64,000 nt of DNA from Rugalucina vietnamica (GCA_964017185.1 OZ024873.1:47788760-47852759), one strand, 5' to 3'. Positions 33,171 through 43,875 are shown, counted from the first letter of the stretch. Program-made: numbers and translations. The notes: a model not told the origin generated them from the letters alone.

Positions 33171-34794
33171 CATGGAGTAAACCAAAAGTTTTCAGTTGAG
33201 TTGAAAATTTCTGGTTTATGTTTAAATTGCATGTAACAATTCAGAACTGCCAAATCTGAAGGGATATTCAGGAAGTATAACATATATATATTTTTTTGTG
33301 TGTGTGTGTGAAAATGACTGAGTGAAAACAGGGCAATTTTAATGTGGATACTTCAAGATCAGAACATTCAGAATAAAAGTACAAGCTCTGAAATCTTAGA
33401 TATTTTGATTAATTAAAAGAAATATTTTGTCAGAAAATGTCAGATATTTTTTTTTCTCTTGGCGATGCCAGTGAAAATGAACTACTTACAAAAATAAAAT
33501 GTTATTAAATTAAAATGAAATCACTTCAACAGTATGCGTAAAAAACTGTATTGCAAAAATGTAGACTCTTTATAACTACTTCTCCAATTTGTCCCAAACA
33601 GTCTACCCTGTACCCCCACCCCCTCCGGAGAAAAAAGGGACTCCTTTTCCTCTCCTTTGAAGAATGTTCAAGTGATGTTCCCAGACCAAAGTTATATAGG
33701 ATTGTCTGTTGTTGTTTTTTTTTTTTTTTTTCAGTCAATTTAAGAACTGCTATTATCAAAGACTGTATTAACGTATAAGCCATTTTCTAGAAAGACACTT
33801 TCCAGAAAGACAACACTGTAAACCTTTTCTCTTGCTGTACCTACAAAAAGCAAAAATAAACAGAATAGAAAATATTTCTTTTGTCTTAACTGGATAACAA
33901 TATCAGGAAAAAAGATAAAGTAACAAGAACATTGACTTTGAAAAAATGTAAGCTTCTTAACACTTACTTGAATTTGTGAAACATGTTGAATAGAAGTGAA
34001 CTACAGCCCTGTAATGTTAAACATGTATGAACTCCCCGCACCCACTCCCCTCCCCACCCTCATTGGGACTGGACATCCATTCTAAGTGATAACCACTCGA
34101 AAATAGGATTGCATGGCAAGCATACACAGCCCATAATAAATATATATGTAGCATTTTTATGAACATTGACAACAGTGTTCTACAGCCATTAAAATATACT
34201 TTATAGCACATGCAGACATGTAAACCAAATCAAATGCCACAATAATGCTAGCAAAGTGTTCAAAAAGGGAACTTTAAAACCAGTTAAAATTTTCAAACAT
34301 TTTTTTTTTTTCAAAATTTACTGACTCATTGGTGTACTTTTCAGCTGTTTTAAAAGTTAAAATAAACAGAATTAATTTTTCATGATGAGTGATGGATGAT
34401 TTCACTTGAAAGCTTTTTATGAGAATATTCATGCCCCTATCAAATTTTTATAAATAAATCAGATAAAAACTGAAAATTTTATATTTTGCCTCACATAAAA
34501 TTGATAAGTGTAAATGTCCATTTTATGTTAAAACAAAATTTGACCTTTCTCTAAACCATGGCTATCTTGATAACCATGTGCTAGGCATTAATGGACTGTA
34601 TTCCCCATAGATATAAGCAGAATTTGATATGTAAATTAATGCATTTCAGAGTAAGTGGCTTGCTATACTGAGAAACAAAAGTAGAATCCATGCTACTTGA
34701 AAATAATTAATACCCATATTCCAAACACATTCATAAGACTCTTAGAAAAATTGAGTAGAAATGCAAATCAGACATGTATTAAAATAACATTCAT
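33171..34794. other. Intergenic sequence with simple-sequence patches
   Basis: Holds a short TG run at 33298..33310, a pyrimidine-rich stretch at 33600..33660 and T tracts at 33715..33731 and about 34302..34313. The ORF pairs at 33526..33783 and 33551..33778 lie on opposite strands of this low-complexity patch and are not credible genes. Confidence 0.45.
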
Positions 34795-34960
34795 TTATTG
34801 GTTGGTTGGTTGGTTGGTTGAATTGGTGTATTAAATCCCACTGAACAGTTCATGTCATATGGAGACGGTTCCTCACTTTAAAATCTCACCTGAAGAACTG
34901 GAGAATCCTGGGATCAAACCCACAATCCTTTTAAACAAGATGAGTGGTTTATCAAAGCTA
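34795..34960 (-). mobile_element. Old tRNA-like SINE (family S) with GGTT repeat tail
   Basis: On the minus strand, AACCACTCATCTTG is followed by a B-box-like GGGTTTGATCCCAGG and TTCTCCAGTTC, then GTCTCCATATGACATG and a body ending in AACCAACCAACC. The simple AACC tail (about six units) is where SINE tails of this kind end. Confidence 0.6.
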
Positions 34961-35099
34961 TTTAGTGGATTAAGTGCTAACAAACTAAACATCACTTTTT
35001 GCCCTATCACACAATCAGCAAATTGTTTGCATACAGTTACATGTACAATCATTTACTGTAAATAGAGTTAGCACTGCTTTTGTTGGTCAGGGGTTGGTC

Positions 35100-35571
35100 C
35101 ATATCGTTGGCTCGTTGACAAAACCTCGTAACTGCAAAAAACAAAATTTTTCAGGAGAAGCAAAAAACTAAATCTTGTATATAGATAATATATAAATGTG
35201 CATGTTTACAAATTGTCGTATATACAAAACTTGATAAATGAAAGCTAGAAGCAGATTCTTATGATGAATTAAAGAATGCATTTATGAGAAATCATTCATA
35301 TGCAACTTTTGCATATCTAAAAGATAAAGATTTTCTTGTATTTAATTTTTTTGAAATCGCATATACGAGGTTTTGTCACCTTTTTTCAAGTCCGTTTACC
35401 ATTTGTAGTTACGAGGTTTTGTAAGGTCATCGAAAAACTAACTTCCCATTGGACATAATCTACAAGGCTTTGTCACAAGCTGAATTTGAATGTTTTGAAT
35501 CGCGCCATGTGAAAAAACGATTTTTTGAAAAAAGTGCAGTTACGAGGTTTTGTCAACGAGCCAACGATATG
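35100..35571. mobile_element. DNA element with perfect 36-bp terminal inverted repeats
   Basis: The sequence from 35101 to 35136, beginning ATATCGTTGGCTCGTTGACA, is repeated exactly as its reverse complement at 35535..35570. CATATCG/CGATATG extends the match by one base each side. The interior carries further copies of ACGAGGTTTTGTCA (near 35366, 35411, 35459 with changes) in the same orientation as the right terminus. No transposase frame; about 472 bp. Confidence 0.88.
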
Positions 35572-35639
35572 TCATTTGGGTCTTCTAAACGACCACTTGG
35601 ACACTTTGCTGACTGGCTGGCCTATTCAGACACATAGGC

Positions 35640-35860
35640 AAACAGAATAGCCCCAGATGGGACACCACATTCTATGGGACCTAGCCAAACAGAATAGCCC
35701 CAAATGGAGCTATTCTGTTTTGATAGAGAAATTTCATCGAAAAATGTGATAAAAATTCAAAATTACTCCTGATTCTCCTTAAATGAAAGTGGACTCACCC
35801 CAATGATAACATGGGTGAATCCATTGGTCACAAATGGATTAATATCAGCTGACATGTACT
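35640..35860 (+). mobile_element. Family G palindrome element
   Basis: CAAACAGAATAGCCCCAGAT opens a palindrome closed by AATGGAGCTATTCTGTTTTG, but the centre is scrambled and carries an extra CCAAACAGAATAGCCCCA. The tail (GAGAAATTTCATCGAAAAAT, GAAAGTGGACTCACCC) matches the 39705 copy. Confidence 0.7.
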
Positions 35861-35965
35861 GTGACATCAAATCCAAATCAGCTGACATGTACTGTGACAT
35901 CAAATCCAGCTGACATGTACTGTGACATCAAATCCACATGTACTGTGACATGACATCAAATCCAA
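35844..35965 (+). repeat. Short tandem repeat, unit about 28-33 bp, four copies
   Basis: Each unit contains ACATGTACTGTGACATCAAA followed by TCCA. The first two units start ATCAGCTG, the third starts AGCTG, and the fourth starts at ACATG and contains an internal GACAT duplication. The copies therefore lose their left ends progressively. Confidence 0.85.
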
Positions 35966-36479
35966 GAAATGTCTGGGACTTGAAACCAATATCTGCCTAA
36001 CATAAATGAGATGCATAACATCGTCAGTTCAGTATACCTGATCTGCAAAAAGGTTAAACATTTGTGGAGAAACTTTTGTTTGAAACAGAACCAATTTGGA
36101 AAATTGTTTGTATTATGAAGAACGGTTTGTTTATATTGATTGATAAGAAAAAGATTTTCAAAACTCCAAACTGAGGCTAGTTTACAGTTGAAGAGTTCAA
36201 AATTAAAACAAAGGAGCAGCTTGAAAATTTATAGGTCCATAACTTTCTTTCGGAGTCATCTGGTTTTATAAAATTTATCTATCAGGCTCCTTGTTTTTGA
36301 AACTCCACAGAACAGAAAACACACCGGTTATCAAGAGACAACCAACATAACTTTGAACAACCAACATAGATGAAATAAAAAAAAAAAGTGACAATAAGAA
36401 GTACATGTGTGTAAATTCCTGTTTGGGAACAACTTCTGTTATGGTTCAACTAGTTTTATGTTTTTTGCTGTTTGCACCT
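35966..36479. other. Intergenic sequence
   Basis: No gene or repeat supported; AT-rich. Confidence 0.45.
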
Positions 36480-36685
36480 TATGCACATTTTCATATTTTT
36501 AGTTAAGTTCACGTAAATGATAGGCTGCCTTTTGGGAAATAGCTGCATGCTCGACTCACGATATGTTATCTTACTTTAAGTACCTAATTGTCAATTTAGT
36601 TTTTTCCCACCTTGGTTTTTGGAGTGGGAATTCCATTTTTAGATCTTTACCTATTTTTACCTTCTTGCCATCGATGGACTACTCT
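36480..36685 (-). mobile_element. Family D repeat, partial, inverted
   Basis: Contains TTGGGAAATAGCTGC, CCTAATTGTCAATTTAGTTT and CCACCTTGGTTTTTGGAGTG, the reverse complement of the first half of the copies at 61790 and 63089. Confidence 0.7.
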
Positions 36686-36893
36686 GATTCATGGTAAGTT
36701 GTTCCCAGAGAGGTATTGTATCCTACAGCCTTATATTGATTTCATCCATATTTATTGTTCTCAGTCGCATAAGTTGTCTCTGTAAAACCAGTGTGTTTTT
36801 CTGGTTCTTTGGTTTTGAAATTCCACAGATCAGAAATTGGAAATACAGCAAATGTATAATGTACAATGATGATCAATTACTGCTGACAACATT

Positions 36894-37129
36894 TGAGCCT
36901 GTGCGTGAGAAAACCAACAATTTGGGTTCCGACCAGGTCTGACACAAACCGGGCTGTACAGTCACAGAAGATGGTTAGAAGCTTGAAATTTCGGATTTAA
37001 GTAGAAGAGGAACAGTACTATCCGAGTAGCGAAAACAAAGGCGCTGATCAGCTTCGCGGTTACCGCGAAGCTGATCTGCGCCTTTGTTTTCGCCTATGCA
37101 GATTGTTGGTTTTCCCATGCGGTGGCTCA
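36894..37129 (+). mobile_element. Family B element, full length, TGTGCG-type left end
   Basis: TGAGCCTGTGCGTGAGAAAA to TTTTCCCATGCGGTGGCTCA, with TT on both flanks. Its two ends belong to different sequence subtypes, unlike the matched ends at 14207 or 51020. The core is the common GCGG/CCGC type. Confidence 0.9.
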
Positions 37130-37275
37130 TTTGATTGATTTTAAAAATGATTTATTGATTTTAATAACTTTCATTCAAAGGGAATCTTTCCAAAACTGGT
37201 CAATAGTATTTATACTGGAATGGCTTTGGGATGAAAAAAGACTTGACATGTATTAAAGATGGTTCTAATACCAGT

Positions 37276-37540
37276 TGAGCTATTTCATGGGAAAACCTGG
37301 TAAAAGCATAGGGCAAATCAAAGGCACAGGCAAGCTGTATCATAGGAAAATCTACATTTGGCACTTGTGAAAATGTAGGCACAGACCAGCTGCGCAGTTA
37401 TCATGTAGCTGATCAGCATCTTTGTTTTTGTTTAGTTGATTTGATTAATCCCCTATCCATGTACTTGGTTTTATCTGAAATACAAGTCTCTGACCATCTG
37501 TCAATGGCTGTCCAGTTTGCTTCAGCAGACCAGTGGTCAA
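37276..37540 (+). mobile_element. Decayed, rearranged family B copies
   Basis: TTGAGCTATTTCATGGGAAA, GGCACAGGCAAGCTG and AGACCAGCTGCGCAG...ATGTAGCTGATCAGCATC are recognisable. The order suggests two overlapping old copies, one in each orientation. Confidence 0.45.
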
Positions 37541-37639
37541 AGACATTGGAAACACTTTTCTCATGCTGAAACTCAATTCAAGTTGAAGAACTAAAAGCAC
37601 TCCTGGCCCAAGCCCTCAAGTCTGGCATTATTTACATAA

Positions 37640-37853
37640 ACCCATTTTTGAAGAATGTCATTGTTGCCCATCATTATCAATTGGGAGAAACCACAGTCAT
37701 TTTTAGGGGCTTCAGGTGTGATTTCAAAATTTTATTCCGTCTTTCGATGAAATTCCTCTAAGCAAACAGAATAGCTCCAGATGGGACGCCGCATTTTGCG
37801 GCATCTCGTCTGGGGCTATACTGTTTGCCCATGTCCCACAAACAAGGATGCCG
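37640..37853 (-). mobile_element. Family G palindrome element, inverted
   Basis: The family's tail lies on the left here (GTCATTTTTAGGGGCTTC, CGATGAAATTCCTCT). Then comes the palindrome from AGCAAACAGAATAGCTCC to GGGGCTATACTGTTTGCC, with centre GACGCCGCATTTTGCGGC. Confidence 0.75.
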
Positions 37854-37866
37854 GGCTTAAATGAGT

Positions 37867-38093
37867 TGAGCCACTGTATGAGAAAAACAACAGAATGCTT
37901 AGGCGAAAATAAAGGCGCATATCAGCTGTGCAGTAACTGCACAGCTGATCAGTGCCCTTGTTTTCGCTACAGAGATAGTACAATATCTTTTCTACTTCAG
38001 TTTAACCCAAAATTTCTTCTGTGATTGTACACACCGGTTTGTGTCGGACCTGGTCAGAAACTCAAATGTTTGGTTTTCTCATGCGAAGGCTTA
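37867..38093 (-). mobile_element. Family B element, inverted, GCTGTGCAG core variant
   Basis: TGAGCCACTGTATGAGAAAA to TTCTCATGCGAAGGCTTA. The stem GCTGTGCAG...CTGCACAGC is fully paired but differs from the common core at two pairs. Confidence 0.82.
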
Positions 38094-38558
38094 GTTAAAA
38101 GAAGACTGGCCAGCACTGCCTATGACTCAAGTATCAATAAACTAATTCTGATAGGGAAACTTTGTTTGCACTTAAATTGCTATGTTTAATCTCCATCATA
38201 AATCCTGTTTTCTCAGACTGTTTTAATTAAAATTTATTGATTCCAGTTAAAAACAGAGCTGGACTGTAGCTTTCAGAATTTTGTGGCCTGCTGAATACAG
38301 TAATAAAAGATTAAATTAATATCAAAAACAACAAAGTAATAATTATATTTTCTGAATTTAGCAAGAAGATTTAATGAATCACGTTTTTTGAATTAACAGA
38401 AAAAGCTGCAGGTGTTTTATAGATGATGCTAACTTTTCCAGTTTTTCTTTTTTTCTTCTTCTTTTTTTTAATGAGGCTTCCAGACTGACCAGGGTATATA
38501 CATGATGTCCAAATGTCTCAGAAAGTATTATAAGCCCATTACGGAAAACATGCCCATG

Positions 38559-39131
38559 CCATTACGAAAACTTGCCCATGCAGTTTACAGATATCTACAG
38601 CCATAAAAAAAAAAAAAAAAAAAAAAAAAAACGTTTTCAATTTTTACAGTTTCAAACAATTCTATTTTATTACCTAATTACATCAAAAATTGTATAGAAA
38701 TGCATATTTGTTATTTTCTTCTATTCCAGTAATACAATGAAATAGTATCAGGCAATAGAAAATTCTATTGCCTGGCCAGTAATCAGTCTATTGCCTGATC
38801 ATATGGTATGTCACATGACTGCAATGTTACAAGGTAAGAACATGAAATAGTACTAGGCAATAGAAAATTCTATTGCCTGGTCAGCTGTCTCTTGCCCGGT
38901 CACATGCTAAGTCACATGACTGGAATGTAATTAGGTAATAAACAGTTATTTCAATAGAGCAAAACATTTTCCCCTCGTTGCAGGTACCGACTTGACACGC
39001 TATTGCCCTCGGCTTCGCCTCGGGCAATAGCCTGCCAAGTCGGTACCTGCACCTCGGGGAAAATATTTTGCTCTATTGCCTGCTGAAGCATGAAATAACT
39101 GTATAATATTGCTTGGGTATGTTTTCGTAAT
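38559..39131 (-). mobile_element. Family A element expanded by internal insertions
   Basis: The left end CATTACGAAAACTTGCCC is preceded by a second copy of the same terminal motif at 38537 (CATTACGGAAAACATGCCC). The right end is GGTATGTTTTCGTAAT at 39131. Between them, the family A centre is replaced by a poly(A) tract (38605..38631) and a different palindromic sequence. Confidence 0.65.
38741..39090. mobile_element. Nested element rich in GGCAATAG / CTATTGCC
   Basis: A block of about 100 bp beginning AGGCAATAGAAAATTCTATT is directly duplicated at about 38750 and 38855. It is followed by a long palindrome at about 38956..39080 (GCAAAACATTTTCCCC... centre CCTCGGCTTCGCCTCGGG ...GGGGAAAATATTTTGC). 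ATTGCC/GGCAAT or a one-base variant occurs about nine times in 340 bp. Confidence 0.65.
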
Positions 39132-39704
39132 AAAGGCCAACTGCCCATAGGGGTAGGGTAGGGTGTTATACATCACAAGGGGTCACCAAGAAAGCTTGAC
39201 ATGAAAATTGGCATTGACATTTATTAATCTAAAATGACTGTCATTACAAACAATGTGGTTTGTCTTTACTGATTTTTGCCTCCCTCTATACTAAAATGTA
39301 TTAGATTTTTGCTCATTTTTTATTTTACATATGGGATGCTATGATGTTTATTTGTGACTCATATGTAACAGTTTTAAGTGATGTTTTTTGTTGTTGTTGT
39401 TTTTGTTTTAATATCATCAACAACCATTAAATTGTTGCTCCCCAAGTTTTTGACATATTTGACAGCTGTTTAAAAGTGGCACTTTACATTCCAAAGTATA
39501 CTTGAAATTAAAAACATTCTAACATTATTAAATGACCAGGAGTGTTTCATGTTAACACTCATGTTTAGTGTTGTTTAGTGTTTCCACTTAAATTGTACAG
39601 GGCAGTGGACTTGTTTACATAAAAGTAAATGTTTAAAAGTAGCAAGAGCCTCTGCTTTGTAAAAGGTTCTTAACTCATTTTTGGCGTCATTTTTATGGGA
39701 CACA
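39132..39704. other. Intergenic sequence
   Basis: No gene supported. GGGTAGGGTAGGG at about 39151 is a minor repeat. Confidence 0.45.
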
Positions 39705-39896
39705 GGCAAACAGCATAGCCCCAGATGTGACGCCGCAGAACGCGGCGTCCCATCTGGGGCTATTCTGTTTGCACAGAGAAATTTCCTCAAAAAATAAGAT
39801 AAAAAATAACAATCACTCTTAACACCCCTAAAAATGAAAGTGGACTCACCCAAAGGATAATGATGGGAAAAGCCATTCGTCAAATATGGGTTAAAC
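39705..39896 (+). mobile_element. Family G palindrome element, best copy
   Basis: GCAAACAGCATAGCCCCAGA and TCTGGGGCTATTCTGTTTGC enclose GACGCCGCAGAACGCGGCGT, an almost perfect hairpin of about 30 bp per arm. The tail CGAAAGTGGACTCACCC-type block follows, as in the 35640 copy. An ORF crossing it is a palindrome artefact. Confidence 0.8.
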
Positions 39897-40225
39897 AATG
39901 CACTATCAGGAAAGTGGTTTCAACAAGAACAGAATCATCAGATGCCCTTCCCAAATTTGATTGGCACTAATTGATCTGTGGAGTTTTTTTTCATCATTTT
40001 GATTAATGTTGCATCATTTGAATACCTAATCATGACAACTTTTTTCAGTTAGGCCAGGACATAAATGACAAAGTGCTTAAATGTCAGAAAAACAATGAGG
40101 CCATGCAGAAGAAAAAAATAAATTGCCATAAAATCTCAGGTATTTTGTAACTGCTGACTCATTTCTTGCCCATTCTCAGAATTTTGATTGACGTCATTAG
40201 TATTTAACCATTTAAATGCATATCC
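39897..40225. other. Intergenic sequence
   Basis: Nothing recognisable. Confidence 0.4.
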
Positions 40226-40570
40226 AGCAGGATAACATGTCCGTGTAATGTATACCTCCTAACACCCACTTTTATATGATAAAATTGGGGCACACAGGAG
40301 TTTACAATTTTTCTTATTTTTGATCCAAAATATAGATTGTGGGTACTCGTTAGAACCCCCTCGGCGCCTCTAACACGTACTCACAGTCAATGTTTTGAAC
40401 AAAAATATTAAAAATATCATTTTTTTTTTCAATGAAATTTTCAATTTCTACACGTTAAAAATCTCTGTATTACGGAAGAGTATTAGGGCCAGGTAATTTT
40501 TTTTTTAATTTTGAAATTTCGACCTAATGCTCTTCCGTACTGTATAGTGCATGGGGAAGTTTTCGTAATA
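40226..40570 (+). mobile_element. Family A element with a nested MITE
   Basis: CAGCAGGATAACATGTCCG to AAGTTTTCGTAATA. The central palindrome has collapsed (AGAACCCCCTCGGCGCCTC). A separate element at 40471..40539 interrupts the right half. Confidence 0.78.
40471..40539. mobile_element. Nested 69-bp MITE with CGGAAGAG ends
   Basis: TACGGAAGAGTATTAGG pairs with CCTAATGCTCTTCCGTA (one mismatch in 17). CTGTAT directly precedes and directly follows the element, a likely 6-bp duplication. The host family A sequence CTCTGTATA...GCATGG is restored if it is removed. Confidence 0.82.
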
Positions 40571-41074
40571 CAGATACGAATTGCTTTAAATCTCATAGTC
40601 ATATTGCTTCATTCTCTGGTGTCCAACTTTTTAGGATGTTTAAAACAATAAAAAGTATGTCATTTTAGGAATTCAAATTTATTTGATTTACTGATTGTGT
40701 ATGGTGTCATCATATTAAAGTTAAACTAAAAAGATAAATTAACTTGAATAAATTAAAATGTAAAACATTGTAGGTCGTAATAAAATACATTCATCAAGTC
40801 AAATTTTAAAAAGTACAAAAGAAAAATAACTTAAGTTCACTTGCCATATATAAGGAAATACATTTTATTGTTCATGTTAAAAATGTAACAAACTTTATAC
40901 ATGAACTATTTTACAGTACAATAAAAATCAAAGAAAAATGTTTAAGAATAAACGCCAAAGTGATCATGCTTTTAATTAAATAAGTGTAAATACCAATTAA
41001 ACCATCACATATGTATATATACTGTACAAGTTAATGTAGTTGGCCCTTATTAGCCACACCATGAGCACATTATT
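40571..41074. other. AT-rich intergenic sequence
   Basis: No gene supported. Confidence 0.4.
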
Positions 41075-41255
41075 TTTAGTTAAGTTCGGGTAACTGAGTG
41101 GCTGCCTATTGGGAAATAGCTGCTGACGGGTTACGATATGATCTCTTAGTATAAGTACCTGATTGTCAATTTAGTTTTTCCCATCTTGTTTTTGGAATGG
41201 GAAGTTCTTTCTGATTGTGCTATTTCCTGATCATTGCCTACTTTTACCTATGTAC
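41075..41255 (-). mobile_element. Family D repeat, partial, inverted
   Basis: TTGGGAAATAGCTGCTGACG, CCTGATTGTCAATTTAGTTT and TTTCCTGATCATTGCCTACT match the reverse complement of the 61790 and 63089 copies. A second, weaker related block (TTGGGAAATAGCTT) lies at about 41455..41570. Confidence 0.7.
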
Positions 41256-41625
41256 ATGCAAAAACAGTGCACATCAGCTTCTCAATTTGGTGCCATGACA
41301 GGTTATGTTTTTGTTATTTAGATTGAAAGTTGAGTCACTGAAAGCCAGATTATGACGGTTTCAAGGTGGTAATTCTGTTGAGACTTGCTCTGTTTTATGT
41401 CAATATATGCTCATCTTATGTTTGGCTTTGTCATGGTATCCAAGTGAATATCTTTTGGGAAATAGCTTATTTCTTGGTTTACCAAATCTTGCTGTTTTTG
41501 TCTTAGTTCTCACGGATGGATGTTTCTTTGTAGCGTGTTGGCTCCTGGTCATTGCTTATTTGTTACCTTTATAGCTTGTGTGGTGAACAGTGTAAAGCAG
41601 TGTTTCAAAACCAGTGACAGATATC

Positions 41626-41844
41626 TGAGCCGCCTCATGGGAAAACCAACAATGTGGTTTCCGACCAGGTTCGACATAAACCGACCTGTACAGTCACAGA
41701 AAAGAGCTAGAATCTTGAAATTTCGGATTTAAGTAGAAGAGGAACTGTACTATCCGAGTAGCGAAAACAAAGGCGCTGATCAGCTTCGATCTGCGCCTTT
41801 GTTTTCGCCTAGGCAGATTGTTGGTTTTCCCATGTGGCGGCTCA
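41626..41844 (+). mobile_element. Family B element with stem deletion (219 bp)
   Basis: TGAGCCGCCTCATGGGAAAA to TTTTCCCATGTGGCGGCTCA. The core reads GATCAGCTTCGATCTGCGCC: 17 bp comprising the loop and most of one stem arm are deleted, as expected from slippage across a hairpin. Confidence 0.87.
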
Positions 41845-42052
41845 TTTCTTATTGCAAATGGTGATCATGTTTTTTTTTCTTCAGCTAGAAAGATCCATAA
41901 TATTTGAGGCTGATTGAAGGGATGGTTTAGTGAATGTTTGTTTACACTAACGAGATCTAAAAATGTATTTTTTTTTTATGGAGAACTGACCAGAATTTAC
42001 ATGCATACCCACTCCTTATCCATCTTCACCTTTCTTCATGAGAGAGGGGGAA

Positions 42053-42095
42053 GAGAGTGAGGCACATAGAGAGAGAAGAGAGAGAGAGAGGCAGA

Positions 42096-42140
<45 letters not shown>
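42053..42140. repeat. GA microsatellite, interrupted
   Basis: GAGA runs interrupted by GGCACATA and GCAGACCA, ending in about 16 uninterrupted AG units at 42109..42140. Confidence 0.9.
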
Positions 42141-42141
<1 letters not shown>

Positions 42142-42526
42142 AGATAAATGATAACAGCTTGTAATGGAATGATCAGGACTGAATCAGAAAGAAGGTTGTG
42201 CAATGCATGTCTCTTGGGCTTTCTTATTTATTGATAAAATATTGGATAAATACTTTTGTTCGTGGCAATAGATGTTTAAAAATGAATACTACAAGTATTT
42301 GATATCGTTTGTAGTACATACATTGTCAGCTTTTTCATTTCTTAATTGCATTGTTGGTCTAAAGTTTGTATCCCTTGAGAACTGAATGAGTTGGCTGCCC
42401 TTTTGTATAATGATGTATTCACTTCAGAATTTTATTTTCCACAACTGATCAATAAACGGTTGTAGGTCAGAGGAACTATGATGAAAGTATGGACAAGGCA
42501 TGCCAGTATTATAAAGCCTTCTGTGT

Positions 42527-42750
42527 GTAAAACTTGCCCATGCAATATACAGACGTTTTTTTTCAGCCGTAAAAAATGAAAATGTCTTTGGAAAAAGTTT
42601 AATATTCTTAATATAGTTGCTCAAAACATAAATTGTGGATATAAGAGTACGCAAAATCTATGTTTTGGATCAAGAATAAGACAAATAGGTATACCCCTGT
42701 AACCTCCAGTTAATGGAGTAAAAGGGGTATTCATTGCATGGACATGTATG
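42527..42750 (-). mobile_element. Family A element, centre deleted, inverted
   Basis: TAAAACTTGCCCATGCAATA to TTGCATGGACATGTATG. The central GAACCGCC palindrome is missing: the two inverted ATCTATGTTTT-type blocks lie only about 25 bp apart. Confidence 0.7.
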
Positions 42751-43778
42751 TACTTACATTTACATTTACCCAGATATCAAGCAGAAAAGAAAAGGACAAT
42801 TACAAAAATTAGTGCAACGCATACGAAGAACAAGATGATGACTAGCTCTTCCCAAATAGGTGACAATATCGCTCTTTCCCAGACAGATAGTCATCCGACA
42901 AAACAAAACAAAAAAAAAAAAAGATGATTGAAACAACATACAAACAGACAGAATAAACAGGCAACATTAAGACAAATTGTAACAAAACGGTCGGTAAAGA
43001 AATTGCTGAACAGTTTAAATTGGCCCTTTTTATTTACAAATATGCTCACCGGCAAAAGTTTAGTCAGTGAAAATACATGTAAAATCCCATTGGGACAGTT
43101 TTCGCTATAGCTTCGTTTGGGATTAAAATAACCAGTCATAAAACTGTGAATAAAACCTAACATTTCCAACAAAAACGATTGCAATATCGCATGTGGTTTT
43201 GCTACAGTGCATGCACCAATTTTCGTTCTTGGTTTAAATAAAAGGGAGGTAATCTAAAAATAATGAATATTTGACTTGTTATTTCTCTAGACTGTAGCTG
43301 AATTTTGAAAAGATTTTTCCGGATTTTTGTCACTTGCATTAACCTCTATCAGAAAGCGCTATTAGCCAAAGCGAAGATTTGATCATTTATCGGGCAATTA
43401 CAAAAATGATGTTTTACGAAAAAGGCCAATAACTCTGTCGAAATGGACAACTGGTGGAGTTTCTTTCCAGAATTAAAAAAGAGACTGACTTTGCAAATTT
43501 AACAAAGAGGAACGTCTAAAACAAGCGACTGGGCATTATAGTAATCAGGCTGGTAAACTTTTTCCTCTGAGAACTGGCAGACTTTCTTATTACATAATGA
43601 CATCATTTTTATAAGCATGATATTTTGTAGAGCATTCTGAACCCTTGGGTCAATATCTATATTGGTATATTGTCCATCATCAGTTGTACATGTTGTCTGT
43701 TTGGCAATTTCAATCTGGAATCTTTGCACTAAAGAATGTACACATTAGAAAGCTTAGGGGAAGGTCAGAAACAATAGC
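42751..43778. other. Intergenic sequence
   Basis: A family D-like word cluster (AGCTCTTCCCAAATAGGTGA, CTCTTTCCCAGACAGATAG) lies at about 42840..42900 and resembles 57825..57860. GGGAGGTAATC is at 43243. No gene supported; the minus-strand ORF at 43499..43729 has no domain I recognise. Confidence 0.4.
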
Positions 43779-43875
43779 CCCAGCAGGCACATGACGTCAG
43801 ATCGACGTCGATGCGACGTCATGACGTCGCATCGACGTTGATATGACGTCATTCTGACGTCATGTGCCCGCTGGG
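43779..43875. mobile_element. Family E palindrome packed with CRE-like TGACGTCA sites
   Basis: The whole 97 bp is a near-perfect palindrome from CCCAGCAGGCACATGACG to CGTCATGTGCCCGCTGGG, centred on GCGACGTCATGACGTCGC. It contains three exact TGACGTCA octamers (the CREB/ATF site), plus several ACGTCG variants. It lies less than 100 bp upstream of a candidate gene start. Confidence 0.85.

Noticed and set aside
35101-35570. The ACGAGGTTTTGTC array considered as a CRISPR-like repeat
   Set aside because: Spacing is irregular, units are partial, and the outer copies are inverted, as expected for transposon termini in a eukaryotic genome.
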